64,000 bases of DNA from Acidobacteria bacterium AB60 (GCA_008682415.1 VANK01000005.1:124001-188000), one strand, 5' to 3'; positions 16,800 through 25,321 are shown, counted from the first letter of the stretch. Numbers and translations are program-made. Notes: a model not told the origin generated them from the sequence alone.

Positions 16800-16819
16800 G
16801 CCCGGTCCTTCGGCCGGGC
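16800..16819 (-). promoter_or_regulatory. Hairpin presenting the microprotein Shine-Dalgarno in its loop
   Basis: GCCCGG (16819-16814 on the minus strand) pairs perfectly with CCGGGC (16805-16800), exposing CCGAAGGA in the loop. The GAAGGA element ends 11 bases before the ATG at 16794, as in the flotillin leader. The arrangement would suit translational control or simply reflect duplication. Confidence 0.5.
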
Positions 16820-16846
16820 GGGATAGATGAAGGGAATGAACAAAAC

Positions 16847-17518
16847 TCAGTGATCAGAGGCGCCGGGCGTTGCGTTCTCGTGCAACTCTGCCGGCCACTC
16901 GCCGCTGCCATCCTGCCAGCGCCTTACATAAGCAACACCCTTTTCGTAGCGGACCACGAAGACCTCCTCCTCCCGGGAAATCGGCCCTCCGTCCTCGGAG
17001 CGCGCCGGCGCTGACCGGAGCGCGCCCATCTGCTGGTAGAGAATCTCCCCGGTTCCGCCGGCACGGATGGACGAGGAGACGCGCCCCACGGCGCCCACCA
17101 CCTCCGTCTCCTCCGCCGTAAGCTCCCGCTCGTGCGGCAGCAGCACGCGCGTGAGAAAGGCGAAGATGATGGCTCCCCCGGCCACTCCGCAAGCCGCGGC
17201 CAGAGCGAGCACCACGCCCGCCACAAAGCCGCCGTAGCGCGTCAGCAGGTACCCCGCCGCGCCAAACCAGCAGAGGAAGATCATGATGGAGAAGCCGTTC
17301 CACCATGGCACATTCCCGCCGCCGCTCTGGGCATCGCCGGCGGCAGAATGCGCCCCGGTGGTTGCATGCGGCAGATGCGCCGCGTGCGGAACGTGCACAT
17401 GCGATACGTGCGGCACATGCACGTGCCCGCCAAAATGCCCCATGCCCCCCAGCAGGGTGACAAGACTCAGCATCAGTCCGGCCAAGAAGCAGATCAGATA
17501 AAAGGTTTCCGAGGTCAT
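16847..17518 (-). CDS. NfeD-like membrane protein with His-rich loop
   Basis: A 223-residue partner of flotillin. Residues 1-25 form a membrane segment, followed by a stretch (about 26-60) with ten or more histidines in HVHVPHVSHVHVPHAAHLPH-type spacing. Two or three further membrane segments (about 72-130) precede a soluble C-terminal domain with ETEVVGAVGRVSSSIRAGGTGEI, which matches the OB-fold of NfeD proteins. YuaF/YqiJ-type NfeD proteins act next to flotillins, as here. The histidine loop is unusual and may bind metal or sense pH outside the membrane; that part is inference. The start has GGGGAG six bases upstream. Confidence 0.8.
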   Translation of the reverse strand: MTSETFYLICFLAGLMLSLVTLLGGMGHFGGHVHVPHVSHVHVPHAAHLPHATTGAHSAAGDAQSGGGNVPWWNGFSIMIFLCWFGAAGYLLTRYGGFVAGVVLALAAACGVAGGAIIFAFLTRVLLPHERELTAEETEVVGAVGRVSSSIRAGGTGEILYQQMGALRSAPARSEDGGPISREEEVFVVRYEKGVAYVRRWQDGSGEWPAELHENATPGASDH

Positions 17519-17577
17519 GGCGAGCTCCCCTCGCTGCCAGCGATCAGTTTTCCGCGTTCCCGCCCATGGGGGTCCGC

Positions 17578-18081
17578 TTACTCAGGTATTGCCGCCCCGT
17601 TCGTCTTGTTCTCCTTGCCGTGCCGCAGCACCTCTGACAGCCGCGGCTCCAGCCCGGGGGTGTCGAGAATGGCCTCCAGCAGCAGCAGGCACTCCCGCGA
17701 ATGCTCGTGACGGGCCAGAGTCAGCAGCGCCTGCTTCAGCTCGGGGTCGCGGCGAAACCTCTCCGCGCCCGCAACCAGCCACAGATCCAGCTTGTCTTCC
17801 AGGTTGCGCACCTCGCTCTGCAACTCCGGCGAGTAGCCCTCCGGGTCATCCACCAGGTAACCGGGATGCACCTTGAAAAATGCGGAGAGGGTTTGGCGCG
17901 TCTTGTTGGTGAGGTGGGGCCGGGCGCCGCTCTCAATCTGGGAAAGATAGCTTTGGCTCAGTTTCGAGCCCGTCTCGGCTTCAATGGCGCGCGCCACTTC
18001 CGGTTGGCTCATGGCGCGATTCAGGCCCCTCAGGCTGCCTTCCACTTCCCGCAGGTACCGGATTTTTTCGCCGAGCTTCAT
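17578..18081 (-). CDS. XRE-family helix-turn-helix regulator
   Basis: A 167-residue regulator heading the flotillin/PspA gene cluster. The N-terminal 70 residues form an XRE-type helix-turn-helix: KIRYLREVEG, MSQPEVARAIEAETGSKLSQSYLSQIESG and a conserved RQTLSAFFKVHPGYL. The C-terminal half is helical and charged with no recognised effector domain. A consensus promoter with an overlapping palindrome lies about 90 bases upstream, which suggests autoregulation. The NfeD-like gene begins 59 bases after its stop, so it probably controls the membrane-stress genes behind it, taking the place PspF or LiaR has in other phyla. Confidence 0.87.
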   Translation of the reverse strand: MKLGEKIRYLREVEGSLRGLNRAMSQPEVARAIEAETGSKLSQSYLSQIESGARPHLTNKTRQTLSAFFKVHPGYLVDDPEGYSPELQSEVRNLEDKLDLWLVAGAERFRRDPELKQALLTLARHEHSRECLLLLEAILDTPGLEPRLSEVLRHGKENKTNGAAIPE

Positions 18082-18160
18082 CGTCCAGCCCCTCGGGGCC
18101 TGGCCGCCGGGGGACCGGCTGGCCGATCGCGAACAAGGACCCCGGTATCACCGCTGTCCC

Positions 18161-18199
18161 TATCGCAATCTGTAATAGATTATATTGCAATTTGCGATA
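18161..18199. promoter_or_regulatory. Operator-like inverted repeat overlapping the XRE promoter
   Basis: TATCGCAA at 18161-18168 and TTGCGATA at 18192-18199 form a perfect 8-bp inverted repeat with a 23-base spacer; inner GCAAT/ATTGC elements extend the symmetry. One arm lies in the spacer between -35 and -10 and the other just downstream of -10. This is the layout expected of a repressor site for the XRE protein encoded next to it. Confidence 0.65.
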
Positions 18200-18206
18200 A
18201 TGTCAA
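18179..18206 (-). promoter_or_regulatory. Sigma-70-type consensus promoter for the XRE/NfeD/flotillin operon
   Basis: On the minus strand TTGACA (18206-18201) is followed after 16 bases by TATAAT (18184-18179); both hexamers match the consensus perfectly. Transcription would begin near 18172, leaving a leader of about 90 bases before the XRE start at 18081. Confidence 0.8.
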
Positions 18207-18553
18207 GCGCTGATTTCCGCAGACAGTGTTATCCGTCGGCGGAATGGTTCTCTCCACCATCTCTGCCACGCAAATGATTGCAAACAAATGACAATCGTCA
18301 GACAACTGCCGACTCGCCCGGGGGGTACCTTCAAATCAGTTGGGTTCGACGGGCCGCCCGGGCCGCGGCATGTCACCCCGGCAAAGGGGACGCGCGGGCG
18401 TTGTTGGCACCTTGGTTCTCCGCCCGCGCGCTGCCTTGCCCCGCAACCGGCGCGGATTCCTCACCCTGCATCCAAGCTGCTCGTAACCCGCGTACCCGTA
18501 CGGCTTCGAATTACCGAGCCGCACCGGCACGTATTTTTCCGGGAGACCATTGG
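18207..18553. other. 347-bp divergent region upstream of the VOC gene
   Basis: Between the XRE promoter and the VOC start. The plus-strand frame stays open for about 90 codons before the VOC ATG, but the composition is not protein-like and no start with a ribosome-binding site is seen. No terminator or RNA recognised. Confidence 0.4.
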
Positions 18554-18913
18554 ATGCCCAACCCGATTGTGTACTTCGAGATCGTCGGCAAAGACAAGGC
18601 TGTGCTGGAGGACTTCTACAGGACCCTCTTCGACTGGCAGCTGACGCCGGCCAACGATCGCTACACCCACGTGGCGCCGGGCGCCGGCGTGAATGGCGGC
18701 ATCGGCAAGAGCATGGACGGCGGGCCGGGCCACGTGACCTTCTACGTGGAGGTCGAGAGCATTGCAGACGCTCTTACCCGCGTGGAAGGGCGAGGAGGCC
18801 GGCGGCTGATGGAGCCGGAGCAGATGCCCAACGGCCCCCTGATCGCGCTCTTTGCCGATCCCGAGGGGCGTGTCGTGGGCCTGATCGAGGCCGGCACGAT
18901 GCGCAACGGCTAG
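18554..18913 (+). CDS. VOC family protein (glyoxalase/dioxygenase fold)
   Basis: A 119-residue single vicinal-oxygen-chelate domain. It begins MPNPIVYFEIVGKD, continues with LEDFYRTLFDWQL, and ends with GPLIALFADPEGRVVGLIE, the usual betaalphabetabetabeta signature of small VOC proteins. Such proteins range from lyases to resistance or binding proteins, and nothing here fixes the substrate. The next gene, a cupin, is convergent with only six bases between the stops. Confidence 0.85.
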   Translation: MPNPIVYFEIVGKDKAVLEDFYRTLFDWQLTPANDRYTHVAPGAGVNGGIGKSMDGGPGHVTFYVEVESIADALTRVEGRGGRRLMEPEQMPNGPLIALFADPEGRVVGLIEAGTMRNG

Positions 18914-18919
18914 GTGCCG

Positions 18920-19348
18920 TCACGCAGGATGAAGCTCGTCGAGTTCCGGGAGTAGAATCACGCTCTCCTGCTCGTTGGGATCGGTGCGGGCAATCACCGC
19001 AACCACCGGGTGCGTATCGCTGGGATTGTAGGGCAGGTGCGGCATATCGGCCGGGATGTAAAAGAACTCGCCCGGCTTCACGATGGTGTGGTGCTCCAGG
19101 CGTTCGCCATGCCACACCCCCGATTCGCCGCTGAGCGCGTAGATGGCGGTCTCGTGCGTAGCATGTTTGTGCGCCCGCGCCCTTCCGCGCGGCGGAATCG
19201 TCACCAGCTGCATGTGAATGGCCTTGGCGCCCACCGTCTCCGCGGAGATCGCGACTTCGTACTGCAGTCCCTGCTTGCCGATATAGGCCTCGCCGGGTTG
19301 CAGCAGGCGGCACGCAGCCGAGGATTCCGGGAGTGTGGCTGGATTCAT
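18920..19348 (-). CDS. Cupin domain-containing protein
   Basis: A 142-residue small beta-barrel protein. The cupin motif 1 is visible as GRARAHKHATHETAIYALSGE (three metal-ligand histidines plus Glu), followed by GVWHGERLEHH, the PGEFFYIPADMPHLPYN loop and a motif-2 His. The start at 19348 has AGAGAGG seven bases upstream. Such proteins serve as sugar isomerases, dioxygenases or small-molecule sensors; the function is not resolved. It stands alone. Confidence 0.85.
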   Translation of the reverse strand: MNPATLPESSAACRLLQPGEAYIGKQGLQYEVAISAETVGAKAIHMQLVTIPPRGRARAHKHATHETAIYALSGESGVWHGERLEHHTIVKPGEFFYIPADMPHLPYNPSDTHPVVAVIARTDPNEQESVILLPELDELHPA

Positions 19349-19478
19349 AGCAAGGCCTCTCTTGAAGCGGGGAAGTCGCAAGGCTAGTGTCCGGTCCCGC
19401 TCATCCGGGCGTCAATCGATTTCAACAGACGTGCGGCAAAGCAACTCTGCAGCCGTTTGCGGTCTCTTCACACTGAGC

Positions 19479-19985
19479 ATGAAGACGCACTCCAAAGGAC
19501 TGCTCCGGCTCATCGCCGTATTCAAGCTGCTGAAGGCGGCCACGCTCATCGCCACCGGGATCGGAATCCTGAAGTTCGTTCATAGAGACCTGGGGGAAGC
19601 CGTGGAACATTGGATAAGGATGCTCGGCCTCAACCCCGGCAGCCGCCACCTCGATCACCTGATTCAGAGCGTCACCAATCTGCCGCCCACGCGGATCAAG
19701 GAACTCGGCATCGGCAGCTTCATCTACGCCGGGCTATTTCTGACGGAAGGAATCGGGCTTTGGCTGCTCAAGCGCTGGGCAGAGTGGTTCACCATCATCA
19801 TCACTTCGTCGCTGGTGCCGCTGGAGATCTACGAGATCTACCGTCACCCCACGATCATCAAGGCGGCGGTACTTGTCATCAACATCGCTGTGGTGGTTTA
19901 CCTGGTCTATCGCGTCCGCAGCGAGTCAGACGCTCCGGCCGGCCGCGCGCTTCTGCAGCCGTCTACACCGTTGCGAAGTCGATGA
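19479..19985 (+). CDS. DUF2127 family membrane protein
   Basis: A 168-residue integral membrane protein. The start MKTHSKGLLRLIAVFKLLKA and the segment GIGSFIYAGLFLTEGIGLWLLKRWAEWFT are typical of DUF2127; the EIYEIYRHPT motif lies near residue 125. Four hydrophobic segments are apparent. Function is unknown. The 3' end overlaps the convergent RNB ribonuclease gene by 23 bases. Confidence 0.82.
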   Translation: MKTHSKGLLRLIAVFKLLKAATLIATGIGILKFVHRDLGEAVEHWIRMLGLNPGSRHLDHLIQSVTNLPPTRIKELGIGSFIYAGLFLTEGIGLWLLKRWAEWFTIIITSSLVPLEIYEIYRHPTIIKAAVLVINIAVVVYLVYRVRSESDAPAGRALLQPSTPLRSR

Positions 19986-21447
19986 ATCCCCGCTGCGGGT
20001 CGGTATTGATGAGCTTCACCGTCAGGCGATCGCCCACATCGAGCCCGTGAGCCCCCCGCACCAGCATGCCGTCCACGTGGGGATCGAGCGTCCGCACGAA
20101 CGTGCCGTGCTCGTTCACACCGGTCACCACCGCCCGGAAGTTCTGCCCGATCCGCGGATGCAGGACCACCGCGGCGATACGCTTCTGCATCTCCCGCTCT
20201 ACCTTGCGGGCCGCGTCTTCCATCTGGGTGCAGCGCTGGGCGATGGAGTTGAGGTCGGGCTCCGCGTACGGCTGGTCGTCCTTGGTAAACAGGGCCTTCA
20301 GGATGCGTTGCGTGACAAGATCCGGAAAGCGGCGGTTGGGGGCGGTGGAGTGCGTGTAATCCTGGACCGCCAGTCCGAAGTGCCCCGGATCCGACTCATT
20401 CGGTTTGACCAGCACGTACTCGCCGGGACCCATCAACTTGATGACGGTCAGGGAGAGGTCCGGGAAGTGGTCGGGATCCTTCTGCTTCTGCTCGACCAGA
20501 AAGGCATTCAGCGCCTTGGAGTCTGGCTCCGCGGGCAAGGTCGTTCCCAGGCCTGCCGCCACTTCCACAATCCGGTCCCAGCGTTTGGGTGTGCGCACGA
20601 TGCGGCGAAGAGAGGGGACCTTGGCCGCATCCAGCGTGCGGGCAATCACGCCGTTGGCCGCCACCATAAACTCCTCAATGAGAGACGTGGCGCGATTCTT
20701 TTCCAGGCGCGCGAGATTCACTACCTCCCGGCCTTCCAGCACCGGATGCGTCTCCACTGTCTCCAGGTCAAGAGCGCCATGCTGGAAGCGGTTGCCATTC
20801 AGGCGCTGCGCCGCCTCGCTCTGCAATTTCAACTGAGTAGCGAGAAGGGCGTCCCCCGCCACCTTCGCCGGAGCGCTTCCCCGCCCTTCCAGCCATGCAC
20901 CCACACCGTTGTAGGCAAGCTGCGCGCGGTTGCGCACAATGGCGCGGTAGACTTTGCCGTCGGAGACCTCGCCGCTCTCGTCAACAATAAATTCAATCAC
21001 GATGGCCGCGCGCTCTTCATTCTCATTGAGAGACGTCACGCCCTCGGAGAGCTCTGGGGGCAGCATCGGAAAGACCTTCATGCCGGTGTACACCGAGGTC
21101 GTCTCCCAGCGCGCATGGGCATCGATGATGCTGCCCTTGTGCACCTTTGAGTCCACATCGGCAATGCCCACCAGAACGCGGATGCGTCCGTCCTGCAGCC
21201 GTTCCGCCCACTCGATCTGGTCGAGGTCCTTGGAGGTGTCGTTGTCGATCGAAGACCACAGCAGGGTGCGCATGTCGCGAAACATGGGACCGAACGACAC
21301 CGACGCGGCGGGCGGCGCCTTAACCGCCAGAATCTTGGCCAGCTCTGTGTCCGTTCCTTCGGGGAAATCGGGCTTGAACCCATGCTCGACCATCGAGGCA
21401 TGCGCAGCGGCGATCAGATTGAAGGGCAGGGGTTGCGTGGCGTGCAT
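19963..21447 (-). CDS. RNB-domain exoribonuclease, short RNase II/R-like
   Basis: A 494-residue 3'-5' exoribonuclease-type protein. The RNB catalytic segment reads SSIDNDTSKDLDQIEWAE near residue 65 and is followed by family motifs (VGIADVDSKVHKGS, TTSVYTG, MLPPELSEGVTSLNE, and HSTAPNRRFPDLVTQR near 375). A C-terminal OB/S1-like domain (FRAVVTGVNEHGTFVR) is present. It lacks the N-terminal cold-shock domains of RNase II/R and is much shorter. In the acidic cluster the position equal to E. coli RNase II Asp210 is Gln (DLDQ instead of D-x-DD), which may be a subfamily feature. It probably acts in RNA turnover. Confidence 0.85.
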   Translation of the reverse strand: MHATQPLPFNLIAAAHASMVEHGFKPDFPEGTDTELAKILAVKAPPAASVSFGPMFRDMRTLLWSSIDNDTSKDLDQIEWAERLQDGRIRVLVGIADVDSKVHKGSIIDAHARWETTSVYTGMKVFPMLPPELSEGVTSLNENEERAAIVIEFIVDESGEVSDGKVYRAIVRNRAQLAYNGVGAWLEGRGSAPAKVAGDALLATQLKLQSEAAQRLNGNRFQHGALDLETVETHPVLEGREVVNLARLEKNRATSLIEEFMVAANGVIARTLDAAKVPSLRRIVRTPKRWDRIVEVAAGLGTTLPAEPDSKALNAFLVEQKQKDPDHFPDLSLTVIKLMGPGEYVLVKPNESDPGHFGLAVQDYTHSTAPNRRFPDLVTQRILKALFTKDDQPYAEPDLNSIAQRCTQMEDAARKVEREMQKRIAAVVLHPRIGQNFRAVVTGVNEHGTFVRTLDPHVDGMLVRGAHGLDVGDRLTVKLINTDPQRGFIDFATV

Positions 21448-21474
21448 GAGATCACCGCTCCTGTTTCAGAAAGA

Positions 21475-24400
21475 CTACTGAACGCCCCCGTGCGTGGGTT
21501 CACTGCCCGAGGTGCCGGGCGCCAGCACATTCACCGTGAGAAACACACTGTGGCTGACGACCGTGTTATCTACATAAGATGCCCCAGTTATGGTTAAGGT
21601 CGCGACACCTAACGGAGTTCCGCTGGAAGAGCTGGGCACACCGCCGCTGACACTCTGGCAGCCTGTCGTAAGACCCGTGATGCCGCCCAGCAACAGCGCC
21701 AGCATGAGCACGCGACGGGCCGACTCGCGCAACAGCCGTGTTCGCCCCCCGAAGGGCAAAATCAGGAAGAACAGTCCCGCCAGCGCGGTGCCGCCGGCTG
21801 CGCGCGGCCAGAACGGGGCTTCCCGGCGCGCCGCCGTCGAGGGACCGCCAGTGAGGAACGTCTGCACCGTGAAGGTGACGGTGCCGGTGGGCACCACCTG
21901 CTGCGGGCTCGGCGTGCAGGTCATGTCATCTTGCGTGGGAACCGCGCACACCACGCTGATCTGCCCGTTGAATCCGCCCAGGCCGGTCACCACGAAAGAC
22001 GCGGACCCCGCCGTCCCCTTGACGATATTCAGATTGGTCGGCGAGTTGGTGCCGGAGGGCGCGATGGAAAAGTCCAGCACGTTGATCGTGATCGCGTTGG
22101 AGGTTCCGGGCGCGTAGAACAGGTCGCCGACATAGAACGCCGTCAGCACGTTCTGTCCTGCGGGAAGAGTCGCATTCTGCAGCATCGCCGTCGAGGTGTT
22201 GCTCAACGAAGCCGAGAGAGCCACCGTACCCAGCACCTTGGTGCCGTCGTAGAAGATCACATTTCCGGTTGGATTCTGTTCGGCCGTCGCTGCAGGCGCA
22301 ATCGTCGGGGTCACCGTGGCGGTGAGCGTCACCACCTGTCCCGGCGCGGCGGAGGACGGATTGACTGTGAGCGTCACCGTGTCGGCCAGCAGCGCGGCGG
22401 TAAGAGCGACAGGGTTCGACGTGCTCGCGGCATAGTTCGCGTCGCCGGAGTAGACCGCCGTGAGCACGTGCGAGCTGCCTGCCGCAAGGGTGACGTTCGA
22501 GAGCGACGCGGAATTCGTGGCAATCACCGCGGTGCCCAGCAGCGCGGTCCCGTCGTAGAAGGCGACCGACCCGGTAATCGTGAAGGTGGCGCCTGTGACC
22601 GCGTTGGCGGGCGCGAGAGTTGCCGTCAGCGTCTCCGTTGTCCCAGGCGTCAGCGTGGGGGGCGTGGCGGTCAGCGTGGTCACCGTCGCTACTTTGCCGA
22701 CGGTAATCGAGACGGGAGGAGAAGTCGAAGCCGCGTAGTTGGCATCGCCGCTCCAGACCGCCTGCAGATTGTGAGGCCCATTGACCGTGGGCGCGGTGAG
22801 CGTGAAGGTCGCGGTGGTCACGCCTGCCGTCGTCACCCACGGTGCGGTCGCATTGGCAACGCCGTCGAGATTCAACGTGACCCGCCCACTTGGAGCAACC
22901 GTTCCCGCAGCGGGGATGCCGACGCTGATGCTGACCGTTACGGTGAGCGTGCCGCCGGGTCCCACTGTCGTTGAGGACGGCGCGACCGTGAGCCCATTCG
23001 TGCTCTTCTGGATCGTCACAGTCACCGGCGCCGAACTGTTGGACGCGTAGGTGGGGTCGCCGCTGTAGACCGCGGTAATGTTGTTGCCGCCGGTCGCCAG
23101 CCCGCCGGTAAGGTTCAGCACCGCCACGCCGCTGGAGTTCAGCGGGACCGTCCCAAGGGCCGTCGTCAGCGCGGTGTCATTGAACTGAATCGAACCTGTA
23201 GGCGTGGGCCCCGATGGCGCCGGGTTGACCGTGGCGGTGTAGGTAATCTGAGCCGAAGGATTATAGGTAGCGTTGGCAACCGTAGGCGCAATCGTGAGCA
23301 GAACCTGTGTTCCCCCGGTCCCGACCGCCGGCCGGGCCCAGACGTTCACCATCTGCTCTGCGTTCGGCATGCCTAATCCGGTGGCCAGATCGAATCCATC
23401 CCCAGCCTGGTAGCCGATCCGGCCTGTGGCATCGCACCCTGGAGTGCCCGTGTCGCACGCCAGCTGGGTATTGCCTTCAGCGATGTCTTGAAAGACTCCG
23501 GGCTGGCTGCGAAGACCATAAAGCTGCGGCGCGAGATTGCCCTGCGGCCCATACCTCTGGGCGAGGAGCGCCGAGATTCCGCCGAAGAGCGCCGCCGCCG
23601 CGGAGCTGCCGCCGCTGCGCATCAGCGTGCAGCCGCCCGTCGCGGACCCCTCGCTGAAACAGAACGCCAGTCCCCGGCTGAAGGCAGAGTCGCTGGCGGT
23701 GGGAAGGCTCACGTCCGGCAGAACGCGGCCGCTTCGATCCGGTGCGCCCTGCCAATCAGGAACGGCATACGCGCGGCTCACCCCGCCGCCGCCCGCATAA
23801 GCTGCTTCCGCGGGCGTGGCCGGCGACCACGCGGCCAGGTCAGCGGGATTTGAAGATGCGTTCTTTGCCACACCCGCGGCGGTATTCCACGGTGTGGAGG
23901 CCAGCGCATTGACCGCATAGCCGGTGGTCACCGGAGAGGTGCTGCCCGCTGCATGACACGCAGACGCGCCGCTGTCGCCTGCCGCGGCAATCACCGTGAT
24001 ACCCTCCGCCGCGGCCTGCCGGTACAGAGCCGCATAGAATGCGCGATGCGATGCGCTCATGGCCGCCTCGCACGCGGAGAAGCCCGCCACGATGGTGTGG
24101 GCCGTGCCTCCATCGATCAGGCTGGCAAGCGACAGGTCCACACCGTCAGTAGCGGCTGTCGTCGCCGAAGGAGCGACTACGATCTTCGCCACGGGGGCAG
24201 CGGCTCCTGCCCACGAAGCCGCGAACTCCGCTTCCGCACGATCCGCTGTCATTCCCGGATCGTCTCCGGCCAACATCACGGCGACCGGATTTGCGGGAAG
24301 GCCGAAAGCGGCGCGGAAGGCCTCGACGTCCCGGGCCTGCACATTGCTGCGGGCCGCAATCGCGATGGTCTCGCCGGATCCCAGCGTTCCCGCGGCATGA

Positions 24401-25155
24401 AGAGGATCAAGGTGTAGCAGCTGGGCCGCGAGCGCCGGAGTCAGGGCGGCCGCATTGGCCGCGGACGTCTCTGCCGCCAAATCAGACGGCGCAATACTCA
24501 CCGGCAGCATCGCCGTCATCGCAGGCGCCGCCACCACTCCATCCAATGAGACCAGGCCCTGAATCAAGGGACGAAGCGCGGAAGGAACAGAGATGTCTCC
24601 TGCGATTACCGGCCGCGCTCCGGCTGCGGTCGTGGAGGAGCGCACCGGCGTCTTGAAGGCGCTTTCGACCTGCGCCACGGTCCCCGAGAACTCGATCCAC
24701 CCGCGACCGCTTGGAAGGGGAGCAACGCTGAAGCCCGCCTGTTGCAACCACGCCACCATGGCGTTCACGTCGGCTGCGCTGTTCGCGTAGGCATCGGCGA
24801 ACGCGGCCGGGCTCATCCATCGATGCCAGGCGCACGATCCGGGGGCCTGCTGGGCAGCGAGAAATGCATCGAGCGCGCTGGTCTGCGCAGGGGACGGTTG
24901 CAGCAGCAGGAGCATGCGGTCCAGGTGCATTCCGGCCGAGGCCAGCCCTGCATCGGTCGCTCCCGGCGGCAGAGGCGGCTTGGTCGCGGGGACGACGGAG
25001 CGATCGTCTGCCGTCCATTCCCCGGCGATACGCGACGCAGCGGCAGCCTGGCTCTGGGGCCGCGCGCACGGCGCCTGGCGCGACTGCGCGGCGCCTGCCA
25101 TGCCCAACGCCATTGCCAACACCAATGGCAGGCCCAACCTGCTCATCCTTTTCAT
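21475..25155 (-). CDS. Large S53 (sedolisin)-like surface protein with four Ig-like domains, catalytic Asp replaced
   Basis: A 1226-residue exported protein. The start at 25155 leads into a signal peptide (GLPLVLAMALGMAGAAQ). A Pro-kumamolisin activation domain spans about 80-240, then a sedolisin-like domain. The catalytic Ser motif is present (GGSSAAAALFGG, about 515). In the Glu-x3-Asp motif near 305 the sequence is EAEFAASWAGAAAP: the Glu aligns, but Ala replaces Asp, so activity is doubtful. Four Ig-like repeats follow (about 660-1080), each ending in [YW]SGDxxYA-type text. The C-terminus has a hydrophobic stretch, an Arg-rich stretch, a second hydrophobic stretch ending in TTGCQ, and a final beta-rich segment. 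Probably a cell-surface binding protein. Confidence 0.85.
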   Translation of the reverse strand: MKRMSRLGLPLVLAMALGMAGAAQSRQAPCARPQSQAAAASRIAGEWTADDRSVVPATKPPLPPGATDAGLASAGMHLDRMLLLLQPSPAQTSALDAFLAAQQAPGSCAWHRWMSPAAFADAYANSAADVNAMVAWLQQAGFSVAPLPSGRGWIEFSGTVAQVESAFKTPVRSSTTAAGARPVIAGDISVPSALRPLIQGLVSLDGVVAAPAMTAMLPVSIAPSDLAAETSAANAAALTPALAAQLLHLDPLHAAGTLGSGETIAIAARSNVQARDVEAFRAAFGLPANPVAVMLAGDDPGMTADRAEAEFAASWAGAAAPVAKIVVAPSATTAATDGVDLSLASLIDGGTAHTIVAGFSACEAAMSASHRAFYAALYRQAAAEGITVIAAAGDSGASACHAAGSTSPVTTGYAVNALASTPWNTAAGVAKNASSNPADLAAWSPATPAEAAYAGGGGVSRAYAVPDWQGAPDRSGRVLPDVSLPTASDSAFSRGLAFCFSEGSATGGCTLMRSGGSSAAAALFGGISALLAQRYGPQGNLAPQLYGLRSQPGVFQDIAEGNTQLACDTGTPGCDATGRIGYQAGDGFDLATGLGMPNAEQMVNVWARPAVGTGGTQVLLTIAPTVANATYNPSAQITYTATVNPAPSGPTPTGSIQFNDTALTTALGTVPLNSSGVAVLNLTGGLATGGNNITAVYSGDPTYASNSSAPVTVTIQKSTNGLTVAPSSTTVGPGGTLTVTVSISVGIPAAGTVAPSGRVTLNLDGVANATAPWVTTAGVTTATFTLTAPTVNGPHNLQAVWSGDANYAASTSPPVSITVGKVATVTTLTATPPTLTPGTTETLTATLAPANAVTGATFTITGSVAFYDGTALLGTAVIATNSASLSNVTLAAGSSHVLTAVYSGDANYAASTSNPVALTAALLADTVTLTVNPSSAAPGQVVTLTATVTPTIAPAATAEQNPTGNVIFYDGTKVLGTVALSASLSNTSTAMLQNATLPAGQNVLTAFYVGDLFYAPGTSNAITINVLDFSIAPSGTNSPTNLNIVKGTAGSASFVVTGLGGFNGQISVVCAVPTQDDMTCTPSPQQVVPTGTVTFTVQTFLTGGPSTAARREAPFWPRAAGGTALAGLFFLILPFGGRTRLLRESARRVLMLALLLGGITGLTTGCQSVSGGVPSSSSGTPLGVATLTITGASYVDNTVVSHSVFLTVNVLAPGTSGSEPTHGGVQ

Positions 25156-25321
25156 GTACCTCTTTTTTACACCAACCCTGGGTGCGAACCGCTTCGAACC
25201 AGGCACGCTTGGGTCAGCTTTTATCTTCTGCCATCGGAAGGTCGTTGACCCTGACTCTTTTGGGGTAGGAACACGCCTTGGCACGGCTCGGCGCCGGCCG
25301 CCCGGAGACCCCGAAAGACGA

